Of a stretch of DNA of 36,808 nt, positions 9,590 through 19,403 are shown piece by piece (within the stretch, counting starts at the first letter, position 1; each line of letters opens with the position of its first letter). Position numbers and translations under genes: made by a program. The stretch is from Chrysophaeum taylorii (lineage: Eukaryota > Sar > Pelagophyceae > Pelagomonadales > Pelagomonadaceae). Where the stretch lies: assembly GCA_029834535.1 (NCBI GenBank), contig JAQMWT010000503.1, forward strand, positions 1 to 36,808. The letters are read 5' to 3'. The notes under the pieces were generated by a model. It was not told the DNA's origin, made no database searches, and was given only the letters and a program-made list of their open reading frames with translations.

Positions 9590-12500
9590 GCACGACACCG
9601 AAGTTGACAACGAGGAAGAAGAGCTAGACTACAACAACGGCGAACCGGCGGAGAGACCGTCGGGAGGACGACCGACAGCCCCGTCAACGCGTGCACGAAC
9701 CCCGGACGTAACGAGAATGAATGAGTTCTACGAGGCCCATTTACGTGCGTTGCGGGAAGAAAACGAACGTTCGCAGGAACGACTTTTACAACAAATAGCG
9801 GAAGAAAGCGATCGAAAGGTGCGGCTACAGCGGCAGGAGGCAGAAGAATTACGAGCGCAAGTGCGGAAGGCCAACGCTCGAGCAGATGACACCTCCAAGA
9901 TCAAGTAAATTCATTGACCCTAGAAAGGGACGGGTTGCGTACGCCGAGCCGATCGAGGCGAGCGAGCAGCCCGGGGTCCCGAGCCGAGGAAGAGCCGCCA
10001 ACTACACGATCACGCGCGAATGCTAGGAAGCCGCGCTTTGAAGACGACGATTACGAAGAAAAGGAGGAGACGCACGGCGACGGAAGAATCGACAATCATA
10101 AGTTTTTGATGGCTTTCACAGATCGGTTCGCCAGCGCGTTAGCCAAACACGATCGCAACAAGGATCGGCGATCGACCTCCGGATTAAAGACCGAAACTTT
10201 TAAACTGGTTCTTGATGGACGCGATCAGGATCAGTTCGATTTAGATGCGGGCGCGGTGATGAGTACGTTAGCCGATGACCATTTTAGCATGGAGAAGCTG
10301 CGGTACCTGCTACCCGCGAGCCTGCGCGACACCGTCGCACCGATTTTCCGGGAACATCTGAAGAAGTACGAAGACGTGTGTAAAGATCTTGATCACCCAG
10401 CGTCTTATTATTTACGACGGGATATCGACGATGAAGGAGTACGGTTCAGTGGTACGACGAATACGACGACTGAACGAGAAGTACTGCCTCCAGATTTTGA
10501 GATATTTCCGAGAGAGTTGCCCATTGCCGATGACGGCAGAGGAATTGCTATGAAAACTGCAAGGCACGACCCAAGCGACCGTTCCGAAACGATCTGGGGG
10601 ACGCCACGTGCATACTTATTGCATCAAATTTCAGAAAGGGGCCATGGCGTATTGCTCTGTGGCCAACCGAGATCTCAACGACGTGGAGATCATCTCTCAC
10701 TTGATACGTGGACTGGAGTCCAGCGAATTGAAATCCCGCGTGCGAACCATGCGCAGCGGGCACCCGACGACGTATAATACGCTTACGTCGACGTTTCCAT
10801 TGATTAAACGGCTCGAGAACGATTTCGCAACCGCCATGGCGGAGCGGAACAGCCGAAATCCACCGAACCCGTCGGGCGGGAAGCCGCAGAAGCCACCGTC
10901 TGGACGCGGAGGACGAGCGCTCGCCTCGGGACCGAAAGATAAAACGATGAAATACGAGGCATTGCGCCTAGAAGAGAATCCGAAAAAGTGGTTCGAGAGC
11001 ACACTCAAGGATTGTGGGTTCTTCTTAACGACCCACGAAAAGGATGAACACGGGAACCGGGTCATTTGCAATCGCGAGCCTGATGACTATTATGTGGCGA
11101 TGTGTAAGTACATCGAAGACGGTAAGAAGCCTATCTCTCGGGGACGATGGGAGAGCCGACAGAAGAAAGATAATCATTCGCGTGACGACGGCAGTTCCAA
11201 TGCCACCCTCGGTTCGAGCGCCGCTCACGATATTCAGAGCAGACTCAACGACATGGGCACGCAGCTGACCACGGTTATGGATTCCGTGAAGCACTTGAAA
11301 GATGGACACGGCCGATCGTCTTCGACACGACCGGGCCGTCGAGATAGCCGGAGCCCCCGACGCCGCGACAAGAGCCGTAGCAGCTCGCGCCCGCGCCGAC
11401 GGAAAGAAAGCCGGAGCTCTAGTAGACATTCACGCCGCCGCCGGCGACGAAGATCTTGCGATCGAAATTCGGACGATGGACGTTACCGAGAAGACTCGGG
11501 ACATTCGTCTGCAACGTTCACGTTTACGACCCCTTGCGGTCAACAGCTACCATTAGGAGTGATGGTGTACCCGAACACGGACACCCGCAACGACGACGCA
11601 GCCTATGCCCGCGTCGCGGCCGCATTCGACGATCTTGCTCGCCCGCCGACGGACGAGCCACCCAACGACGTGCTGACCGATCGTCGGTCTTTGGCACAGA
11701 TTTATGAGGCGATGTCGAGCGATGAAGTCGAAGAATCGAGGGATGACCTCGAAGCTCCACGATACTGGGAAGACGATTCAGACTCGGAAGATGAAGAAGC
11801 TACACCTTGTGAACCAGTGTCCGCGATTATGTTACTTGACGAGTCGTCCACGGACGACGCACCGTTCGTTTTTGACGAGGAAGCCCTCGACGCTATCGGT
11901 TTATCTTTGGACCTTCCAGGGACGACCTTTGGCGACCGAACTGGCTGTGAGCCAGAAAAGGATTTCTGCAGTGATGGCTCGTGTGATCATTCGACGGACG
12001 GGACGATGACCATAGCGAGTGATGCAGACGACGATCTTACGATAGAGTTGACGTCGGGGACGACGCCATCTTTTCCTGCGGACCCCCCCGAAACGGTTTC
12101 GGTTACGACGGATCGAGCCACGGACACGCCGCCCGAAGAAAAGGCGAGATTTAAGAAGAATATTCGCAGCGTTCTCGAAGGGGACGAAGACGAGCCAACG
12201 TGGAACTTGCAGGTTTGGTGGACGAGAACTCGGAACTTCTTGATGAAGAAGCCACCATAACCACCGCCCAGCTACGGACTCGAAGCCGCTGCCGACACGG
12301 AACCGATCGCCGATGATGAGGATGATCAACCGATTACGAATGAATCTACGGATGCATTCTGGAATGACGAAATGGATGAGTTATGGGAGAGGTCCTTTGC
12401 TTCCAAGAACCACGAAGATCAGGATCCCCTACCAGCACTGATTCCCTCCGAGATCGTCACGGAGGAAGAGCGGAAGCCGCCAGATAAAGAGGCTGCCGCG

Positions 12501-12596
12501 AGCGCTGCGTCGATGACGCCAACAACCGATGATACGAGAGCTCAAGCCGCGGTATCGATGCCCAACCCCGGAGATGAGCGAGTCAGGGCCCAATGA
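9068..12596 (+). pseudogene. Gag polyprotein of element A, frame-broken
   Basis: Frames 9068-9445, 9477-9908, 9914-10777, 10608-12260 and 12372-12596 together read as one Gag split by frame changes near 9446, 9900 and 10600 and by TAA at 12258-12260 and TGA at 12594-12596. It starts with an acidic region including a poly-Asp tract (from a GAT microsatellite, 9552-9588), then a coiled coil (about 9720-9950), a capsid-like helical region (about 10120-10800), a Cys/His cluster CGFFLTTHEKDEHGNRVIC (about 11010-11070) in place of a CCHC knuckle, an Arg/Ser-rich tract (11316-11453), and a long acidic tail. The Cys/His cluster and the following GRWESRQKKD match the minus-strand Gag at 21400-21500. 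Gag normally forms the particle that packages element RNA; the RS tract may bind RNA or recruit splicing or nuclear factors (inference). Confidence 0.75.
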
Positions 12597-12608
12597 GCTC
12601 ACATTGCG

Positions 12609-13900
12609 TTGACGCCGCGAGACGGCAAGACGATCCAAGATGATTTGGTTACCCTGAGTTGTTTGGATACGGGTACTCGTACGTTTATGGCCTGTCACAT
12701 CTACAGGCATCGTGACGGACCGAAATTCTCGACGACCATCGGTGTCGATGGAATGGCAGATGTTTCTTGTATTTGCCGAGAAATGGTCAGAAAGTTGGCC
12801 AAAGATAAGTTGATTTTCGATGAAGGCGAACTTCCGATTAAGCGCAAGCTGTACGGATCGGGGTTGAATACGACGACGATCTTTCGTGGGATCGCGATTC
12901 GGGTCGCTCTCGCCGACAACATCGCCGCCCCCATTGTCGCTATTGTGGCCGATACGAACTATCTGTTCCTGTTGGGAGGGCGCGATATACGAGTTTTAGG
13001 AGCCGTCGTGGACTAACCCCCACGATCGGATCTGTTTTTATCGAACCCAAGTCGTCTACGGGCGCAAGAAGATTAAAGTCAATGATGAACGAGTCGATGC
13101 ACCCATCGTGACCTTTCGATCTATTTACGACCGAGACACGACAACCGTACCGATTTACAATCATCAACACGATGCCTTCCGGAAGAGTCTCGACCTAGTC
13201 GAGACTCGAGTTTACGCGCGTTTGAGCACGATTAAAGATCTCCGCTGCCCGCCGCCGGAACGAACGGTAGCCTTGGCTACGCGGGGACATGCTACGACCA
13301 AATTCTCCCTAGCTCCGGGAGAAGCCGCGCGAGAAGTGGTGGCTTACGCTGCGCGCACGCTTCAAATCGAGCCCGGCCGAACTTACAATCTACCGGTTGT
13401 TTTGTCGAAACCTATGGAAATGGGACAGGTTTTCGTCGCTACATTTGCTGAAAACGAGCAGTTGGGAGTTGTCGAAGGAATGTGTTCTTCTTGCGAAGAG
13501 TACGACCGGTCCGCTGCTCGGGTTGCGGTTACTGCCGCGGAAGAAGTGCCGACGGTCGTCACTCAAGGCGAAGTCCTCGCGATTGGCGATATCGTTCGGT
13601 ACGAATATGAGTTGAACGTCTCTACGATCAACGAACTTACGAAAGAAGGTGAAGAAGGATACGACAAGGGGGACCTTTCTTTCACCGTTTCCGTCGCTAG
13701 TCATTTGACGCGTTGCGACGCGTCTCCCCCGCCGATGTTGCTGAGCACGGCGCAGAAGGACGCTACGACCGCTATTGCGGACAAGTCCTCCCTCAAACGA
13801 CCCGAAGGCGACGACGATTTCGCTCGAAGGTCGGAAGAAGACGAAAAGAAGTGCCGCGAGATCACCGAAGCGGAGATCCGCCGCCTATATGAAAAGGTTC
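12609..13900 (+). pseudogene. Aspartic protease and beta-rich linker of element A
   Basis: In the gag frame after a TGA, 12609-13016 resembles a retropepsin: a D-T/S-G-like strand region (IGVDGMADVS), a middle flap region and LLGGRDIRVLG near the end, the usual Leu-Gly-Asp ending. A TAA at 13014-13016 ends the frame, and the protein continues in the next frame from about 13018 (CFYRTQVVYGRKKIKVND), so a one-base indel is present. 13290-13620 encodes beta-strand-rich sequence (LAPGEAAREVV, PVVLSKPMEMGQVFVA, VTQGEVLAIGDIV) like the barrel-like linker many Ty3/gypsy elements have between protease and RT. The protease would process the polyprotein. The catalytic triplet is not a clean DTG/DSG, so activity of this copy is doubtful. 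Confidence 0.62.
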
Positions 13901-14836
13901 AATGGCTTCCAATCACTTATCGCAAGGTGGTGATGCTGTTCACTAGTGCCGGAGGCAGTACTTTAGGTCTCCAACGAGCCAACGAAATGTGTGGGACGTC
14001 GTTTCGAGCCGTGCTAGCACTCGATACGTCGGACACCGCCAACCAGATCCACCACAAGAACTTTCGGAATATTCCTGGGGTGCAGCACACACTGTGTGGT
14101 CGCTATGTTACAACCTTACGGTTGATCGAATCTTATTTACCCTACGCAGAATGGTCGTCGTCGATGTGTGTCGCGTCGCCACCCTGCGTACACTCCGCTC
14201 TGTGCAACTTGACTTCCAGAGATGTTGGGAAGGGAGTCACCGCTACCCACTGGACGATGAAATTATGCAAGATGGCTGGTTTCTTCATGTGGTTGATAGA
14301 GCAGGAGGCCTCGATTATTTCTTATGTTGCACGTTTGCACCCTTACGTGTACGTCGTCAATTTTTACGACATAACGCCCAGTTTGATGAGCTGCCGCGTG
14401 CGATTGTTGGTTTCAAGCCATCCGCTCCATTTGCGCGCAGTTCCAAAGACTTGCAAGAATATGCAGCAAGAGTTCGCCGCCGCGCTTGGCTACGCCGACG
14501 AACAATTTAGGATCATCACGAGCCGCGACAGACGCAGCTTGCACCGTTACGCGTGTCCCGCTTCGTGTAGGACCGCACCGTTCCGATTACAGATCTCTGA
14601 ATCTGAAAATGACTTCGGAGTTGCTCACAATGCCCCTTGATTTCGATTGGGCCGGCTTCTCCAGGACGACCTCGTTGAACCACTTGGCGTCCGTCGTGCC
14701 ACCAGACACGATGACCTTATTAGTTCTCGATCTGCACAACTCTGTGACTAAGGATTTTCACTTGAGCGGCGAAGCTTTGCCATCCGCGTTGAGTCCTGCA
14801 GACCGACCGTTTGATTATTATTTGCAAATTGATTAA
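13900..14836 (+). pseudogene. Retrotransposon-borne cytosine-5 DNA methyltransferase
   Basis: About 300 residues in the same frame as the preceding linker. Motif I (AdoMet binding) is VVMLFTSAGGSTLGLQRAN at 13933-13978; an acidic motif II follows (AVLALDTSD); motif IV holds the catalytic Cys as VASPPCVHSAL with Pro-Pro-Cys at 14179-14187. After WLIEQE the frame runs to VYVVNFYDITPSLMSCRVR, which resembles the stretch ending in motif VIII (QRRRR-type). Motif VI (Glu-Asn-Val) is not visible; about 25 residues seem missing. The C-terminus continues in another frame (14540-14836) with motif IX/X-like features: SELLTMPLDFDW and LASVVPPD, the latter resembling the GN-S/A-VPP of motif X. The family transfers methyl from AdoMet to cytosine C5. 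A diverged copy of the C-terminal part lies at 19803-20010. Because of the frame break and missing motif VI this copy is probably inactive. A host gene is unlikely, since it sits between protease and RT in one polyprotein. Confidence 0.78.
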
Positions 14837-15154
14837 ACCACCCTTCGTCACGTACAAGTTCCACAGTTAAACACGCGCACACGTGTCGTATGATGGGTGT
14901 CGACTGATGATCTCCAAAATCGCACCAAATGGAAATCTCCAGAGGTACCGTTGATTCCGCCTGCAACAGATGAGCCGGGGACGTCTCACGCTTCTTCTGC
15001 TGGGCCCCCCCGACAACCAAATTTGGACATTCCGCCAGATCCTGAGCGAGATCGGGAACCGAAGATTAAGAACGAGCCGAGTGTTCGTGTCAAATGCGAG
15101 AGGATCAAAAAAAGCCACCCGGGGGTGAGACTAAAATAGGAGGAAAAGTTTGAT
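14837..15154 (+). other. Charged linker between methyltransferase and RT
   Basis: Open frame 14897-15139 encodes a Pro/Lys/Glu-rich, probably disordered linker (PDPERDREPKIKNEPS), ended by TAG at 15137-15139. The same kind of segment precedes RT in element B (PTKKPTGDKSKEPARFKYEE, about 15625-15690), followed in both by a related E-E-x-F-x-V-P motif. It joins the extra module to the polymerase and has no recognised domain. Confidence 0.45.
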
Positions 15155-15510
15155 GTGCCATGTAAGGATGCGCCGCGCGATGCTGAGGGTGCACCGCAAC
15201 CGCAAACTCATGAGCATGTCGAGGACAATGAGGCAATGGAAGTTAAAATTCCTACGAAGGGAGAAGTTGACAAGGTTGTTCAGGAGCTGGGAATTCCTGA
15301 CAATCCGCACTTAGATGACGAGGCGAAACTGATGCTCCGTCACTGTGTGCAATATTCGTGGGCCTTTTTCGACACGATTATGAGACCTATGGAGTCGCCT
15401 CCTGTGTCTCTACGATTCAAAGACGCGAATCCGCGACCGATCAAGATGACGCCCTACCGATTGACGCCTGCGAAGCTCGATTGTCTCCGCAAGCAGATCA
15501 GCCAGTGGCG
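15155..15510 (+). pseudogene. Reverse transcriptase N-terminal fragment of element A
   Basis: The frame carries VDKVVQELGIPDNPHLDDEA, then WAFFDTIMRPMESPPVSLRF and PIKMTPYRLTPAKLDCLRKQ, the segment just before the RT fingers in Ty3/gypsy. The same protein segment recurs with about 75% identity by eye at 15760-16050 in element B. After ISQW (about 15507) the homology ends and the frame runs on through unrelated sequence to 15964. No catalytic RT residues remain in this fragment. Confidence 0.78.
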
Positions 15511-15704
15511 TCTTCCTTTGACCCCTCCGAAGCCCGCTGCATCGGGGGCGATGCACTCATCTTCCCAAGGGGTACCCGCGCGAGCAAAAACGACGCGATC
15601 TCGAAAGGCGAACCAAGGAGGGACGAAAAACCAACCAAGAAACCAACGGGCGACAAATCCAAAGAGCCCGCCCGGTTCAAGTATGAGGAACGGTTTCACG
15701 TACC

Positions 15705-16727
15705 ATGGAAAACGCACCAGGGGACAAAGTCGGCGCGCCGCTACCGCAACAGCCCAACCATATGAAAGGGAACGAGGCCATGATCGTCAAGAACCCCACG
15801 AAGGAAGAAGTGGACAAGGTAGTCGACGAGCTAGGCATCCCGAACAACTCGCACTTGGACGAGGATGCCAAACTCATGTTGGCGCACTGCGTTCGATACT
15901 CTTGGGCCTTCTTCGATCCCAACATGAGGCCCGTGGACTCTCGACCGGTGTCCCTCCGATTTAAAGACGCGGACCCAAAACCCATCAAGATGTCGCCGTA
16001 CCGCCTTACTCCAGCCAAGATCGAATGTCTTCGCCAGCAGATTTCCGAATGGTGCAGAGACGGAGTCATAAGACCCGCCGACTCCCCCTGGGGGTTCCCG
16101 GTCTTGATGCTTCCGAAGAAAGGTGCGGAGCTCGGAACATCTAACGCCTTCCGCGCGGCCGTCGACTTACGTCAGCTCAACGACCAGTTGGTTGACGACA
16201 GCTGGCCGAACGTGCCGCAAGAGGACGCCCTAGCGTTCCTGGCCGGCCGAAGGTTCCGGACCTCGATCGACATTCGGTGGGGGTATCACAACCTTCAACT
16301 AGACCCTCAGGCACAGGACGCCGTAACGATGGTCAGTCCGCTCGGAGCCCTCAGCTTTCTCCGACTGCCCCTGGGAGTGAAGACCGCAGGCGCCCTCTTC
16401 TGCAAGCAGATGACAGCCGACCTCGCTAAATGGATGTACCAAGATCTGGTCAGCTTCATCGACGACATCATAATGGGAACGGACAACATCTACGGTCATT
16501 TGCAGTGCCTGGCCGAAGTCCTCTCTCACCTGGCCTCCAAAGGATACAGCGGCCGGACAGCCAGGTTCCACTTGCTCCAAGACGACATCGAGTTCCTTGG
16601 TCATATCTCGACCCCCGATGGGTTGAAGCCAAACCCCAAAACGTTGGAAGCGCTGCGGAAGATGCCGATTCCCGGGACGCTGCCGAAACCTCCCCGAAGA
16701 CTCAGATCCGCTCTTTCATCGGGATGA
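15705..16727 (+). pseudogene. Reverse transcriptase domain of element B
   Basis: The RT is recognisable from WAFFDPNMRPVDSRPVSLRF through CRDGVIRPADSPWGFPVLML, RAAVDLRQLNDQ, FRTSIDIRWGYHNLQLD (first catalytic Asp), TMVSPLGALSFLRLPLGVK and SFIDDIIMGT (FIDD, the Y/F-x-DD catalytic pair, about 16455-16480) to FLGHISTPDGLKPNPKT in the connection region. It copies element RNA into cDNA. The frame shifts near 16690 into that of RNase H, so RT and RNase H are not in one frame here. The upstream pre-RT linker is split into another frame near 15700. Confidence 0.9.
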
Positions 16728-17280
16728 GCAACTACTGCCGGAGATACAGCAAGGACTACTCGAAGATTGCGGAACCCTTGCGACGACTGACGCTAAAAGA
16801 AGTGCCGTTCAAATGGGCCCCGGAGTGCCAGGAAGCGTGGGACACCATCATCGAAGCGCTGGCGGATTCCCGCGGAGTGTATCATCCGGATTGCGACCTT
16901 CCATTCCACACTAGGACGGATGCCTCCAAATACGGTCTCGGAGCGTGTCTCTTCCAAATCGTCGAAGTCCAGGACGACAATGATCACACGTGTCGCGAAG
17001 AACGGGTGATCGAGTACTGGAGCCGAGCGGTGCCAAAAGAGAAGCGCAATTACGAGCCGCGCCGTCTAGAGCTCCTGGGAGTGATCCTATCCCTCGAACA
17101 CTTCCGCCCGTTCATCGAAGGCCATCGGACCGTTCTCGAAACCGACCATCGGAATCTGACGTTCCTCCGTAACACGACCCACTCCACCGGGCAGCTCGCC
17201 CGATGGGCAATGCGACTGGCCAATTTCGACCCCGAACTCGGTTATAAGCCCGGCAAGTCCCCGGGGATGAGTATCCCAGA
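16690..17280 (+). pseudogene. RNase H domain of element B
   Basis: Read in the frame of 16430-17416: QIRSFIGMSNYCRRYSKDYS begins the tether, followed by HTRTDASKYGLGACLFQ (catalytic Asp of a Ty3/gypsy RNase H, as in the usual TDAS), YWSRAVPKEKRNYEPRRLEL (catalytic Glu region) and LETDHRNLTFLRN (catalytic Asp). It degrades the RNA strand of the RNA:DNA hybrid. The frame changes again near 17278, just before the LLSRNP motif that usually ends RNase H, so the integrase lies in a third frame. This makes the copy non-functional unless the indels are sequencing errors. Confidence 0.85.
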
Positions 17281-19374
17281 CTGCTCTCGAGGAATCCGAT
17301 CGACCACGTCATCGAGACGGACGAGTTCGGAGAGCCGCTCAATCACGCGTACCTGGTCGTGCAAGAGCTGCCTCTCCCCGAAGGCGAAGCCGGGCGTCAC
17401 GTCATCCTCAACTTGATGCAGACCGATATTCCCGAAGACCTCGAAGACCCTCCAGACGATCCGACGGGACTCGCCGCGTCGCACGCCACGCAACAACGCG
17501 AGAAAGTCGTCTTTCGCGCACGCAAGCCACCGTTGCGGACCGACGTCGGACTACAAAAGGAATTCATCGACAAGATCCCTGACAACATTTCACTGGATGA
17601 GATCGCCGAAGCCCAGAAGAATGATCCTCTATGCGACAGTATCCGCGCTGGGATGAATCAAAGCGATTCTCGTCGCCGATTCGGAGCCAACGTCCGCTAC
17701 GACGTATGGAAGGGGGTCTTGTACCGGTACGACATCGACCTACGCCCCGTGATCGTCGCGCCCGCGTCCTTGCGAGAGAGGATCATGCGTATCCACCACA
17801 GCTCGCCGCTGGGAGGACATCTCGGGCGCGATAGCACCGTCAACGCGATCGCCGAAAGGTTCTGGTGGCCTCGTATGTCGCACCAGGTCGGAGTCTTCGT
17901 CAACAGCTGCCTGACTTGCCAAAAATCACGAACCCCGGAGCCGAAGCGCAAAGGGATGCTGCAGCAGCCGATATACGACGGCGATTGCGCCGTTCTATGC
18001 ATGGACCTTTTCGGACCCCTGCCGAGTACCGGCAAGTCCACGTACATCCTCGTAATGTTCGACCCGTTCTCGCACTATTTGGTCTTAGACGTCATAAACA
18101 CCAAGCATGCCGACGCCATCTTGGACTCCTTCGCGAGAAACATACTCCTTCAGGGATTCCTCCCGCGCATGATCCTCACCGATAATGGTCGCGAGTTCGT
18201 CAACCGGCTGCTACGGGCCTTCCTCGTTGAGTTCGACGTCCGGTACAGGACAACGATACCATACCACGCCCAAGCGAACCCCGCAGAGCGAGTCAATCGG
18301 TTCCTCAAGGCGTTCCTCCGGGCCTGCCTCGAGGGTCGCAGCATCACCGACTGGCCGGCCTTCGTCCGGTACGTGTCGTTTTGCTACAACCGAAAGTTCA
18401 TCCCCGGCACGCAAATCTCCCCATTCATGTTGCGCCTGAACCGGCAGCCGATGTTGCCCACGGACTACACCTTGTTGGTTCAGCCTGACCCCGTTCTGCC
18501 GCGACCCCGATCCGACGCGTTGCTGGAAGTCAAGCAGAACTTCCAGTATTACTCGAAAATAGTCGCTGAGGCACACGATCATGCCAAAAAGACGCAGAAA
18601 CTCGCTTACGACGCCGAGCACGTTGATGTCGAATACAATGTCAATTCGCACGTGTTACTGTACATTCCACAGTCCCTCAACAAGTTGCGACCGGAGTGGC
18701 GCGGCCCCTTCCTCATCACCGAGCGTCTGTCACCCGTTTCGTACAAGATCCGATCGGTTTACGGAGCCGCCGAAGAGCGAATCGTGCCAGTCCAACAGAT
18801 CACCCCAATGTCGATGCCTCCCACGCTCGATGCCACGATCCGTCGTCAGAGCCCCGGATTCCGCGACGAGTACGAACGCGGCAAGTTCGTCATCTTCCGC
18901 ATCCCGTCGGCCCGAGACCCCGATTGGCGCCAGGAGCTCGACGTCGCCGAGGTTTTCGAGGATCATGATGATGTACAGGACCGAGTCGCCCTCCACTTTT
19001 ACTCCGATCTGGGCCCGCGCGACGACCCATCGTATTTCGACCCGACCTCACCAGGTCGCACGCTGAGCCCGGAATTCAAGGCGGCTCTCGGTCGCAGCTT
19101 CACCCGCACCGATAAATTAAGACCTCAGTGCACCCCTTGCGTTACCGACTTCGCCCCAGACGAGATCGACGTCCTGGTTCCCCGGTTCAAGCTCCAGGGG
19201 AAATCAGTTCCTCCTCCGATCGTCCAGCGCGCCAAAGATATTCTCGCGCATCGCGCGCGCCAAGAACAAGAACAACACCAAGCTCAACAACGCGGTCATC
19301 ACACGCGCGCTCAAGTCCCGTCCACAGACGGTCCGCGCCGAAGCTCTCGTCAGTCGCACCACCGCCGTCGCTGA
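17281..19374 (+). CDS. Integrase of element B with conserved C-terminal extension
   Basis: An open frame from LLSRNPIDHV onward, in frame through to TGA at 19372-19374. It has an H-H-C-C zinc-binding domain (HHSSPLGGHLG ... CLTCQK, about 17790-17930), then the D-D-35-E core: MDLFGPLP (Asp, about 18003), LTDNGREFV (Asp, about 18180) and YHAQANPAERVNR (Glu, about 18283). The GPF/SH3-like region follows (RPEWRGPFLITERLSPVSYK). The last 180 residues form an extension with GKFVIFRIP, VAEVFEDHDDVQDRVALHFY and TPCVTDFAPDEIDVLVP, strongly conserved in the diverged element at 25448-26035; no classical chromodomain is visible. Integrase inserts the cDNA. It has no start codon of its own and is the end of a polyprotein whose upstream parts are in other frames. 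Confidence 0.88.
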   Translation: MLSRNPIDHVIETDEFGEPLNHAYLVVQELPLPEGEAGRHVILNLMQTDIPEDLEDPPDDPTGLAASHATQQREKVVFRARKPPLRTDVGLQKEFIDKIPDNISLDEIAEAQKNDPLCDSIRAGMNQSDSRRRFGANVRYDVWKGVLYRYDIDLRPVIVAPASLRERIMRIHHSSPLGGHLGRDSTVNAIAERFWWPRMSHQVGVFVNSCLTCQKSRTPEPKRKGMLQQPIYDGDCAVLCMDLFGPLPSTGKSTYILVMFDPFSHYLVLDVINTKHADAILDSFARNILLQGFLPRMILTDNGREFVNRLLRAFLVEFDVRYRTTIPYHAQANPAERVNRFLKAFLRACLEGRSITDWPAFVRYVSFCYNRKFIPGTQISPFMLRLNRQPMLPTDYTLLVQPDPVLPRPRSDALLEVKQNFQYYSKIVAEAHDHAKKTQKLAYDAEHVDVEYNVNSHVLLYIPQSLNKLRPEWRGPFLITERLSPVSYKIRSVYGAAEERIVPVQQITPMSMPPTLDATIRRQSPGFRDEYERGKFVIFRIPSARDPDWRQELDVAEVFEDHDDVQDRVALHFYSDLGPRDDPSYFDPTSPGRTLSPEFKAALGRSFTRTDKLRPQCTPCVTDFAPDEIDVLVPRFKLQGKSVPPPIVQRAKDILAHRARQEQEQHQAQQRGHHTRAQVPSTDGPRRSSRQSHHRRR

Positions 19375-19403
19375 GGACAGCTACTATCAAAGCAGGAGAG
19401 TCC

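Larger units (their letters stand above)
8677..15510 (+). mobile_element. Ty3/gypsy element A carrying a DNA methyltransferase, truncated
   Basis: The order is 5' LTR, primer-binding site, gag, aspartic protease, a beta-strand-rich linker, cytosine-5 DNA methyltransferase, a charged linker and the first part of reverse transcriptase. At about 15510 the RT frame stops matching RT, and a second element begins with its own copy of the same RT start, so element A has lost RT, RNase H, integrase and its 3' LTR. Domain order otherwise follows Ty3/gypsy, with the methyltransferase as an extra module between protease and RT. The reading frame carries two in-frame stops and several frame changes. Confidence 0.82.

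Noticed and set aside
12594..12611. Programmed stop readthrough between gag and protease
   Set aside because: Tempting because the frame continues after TGA, but a TAA also interrupts gag at 12258 and frame shifts follow. Decay or sequencing errors explain all breaks more simply.
13989..14510. A separate 173-codon frame overlapping the methyltransferase
   Set aside because: It is the same stretch in another phase; the motif-bearing frame is 13108-14640, and this one shows no domain.
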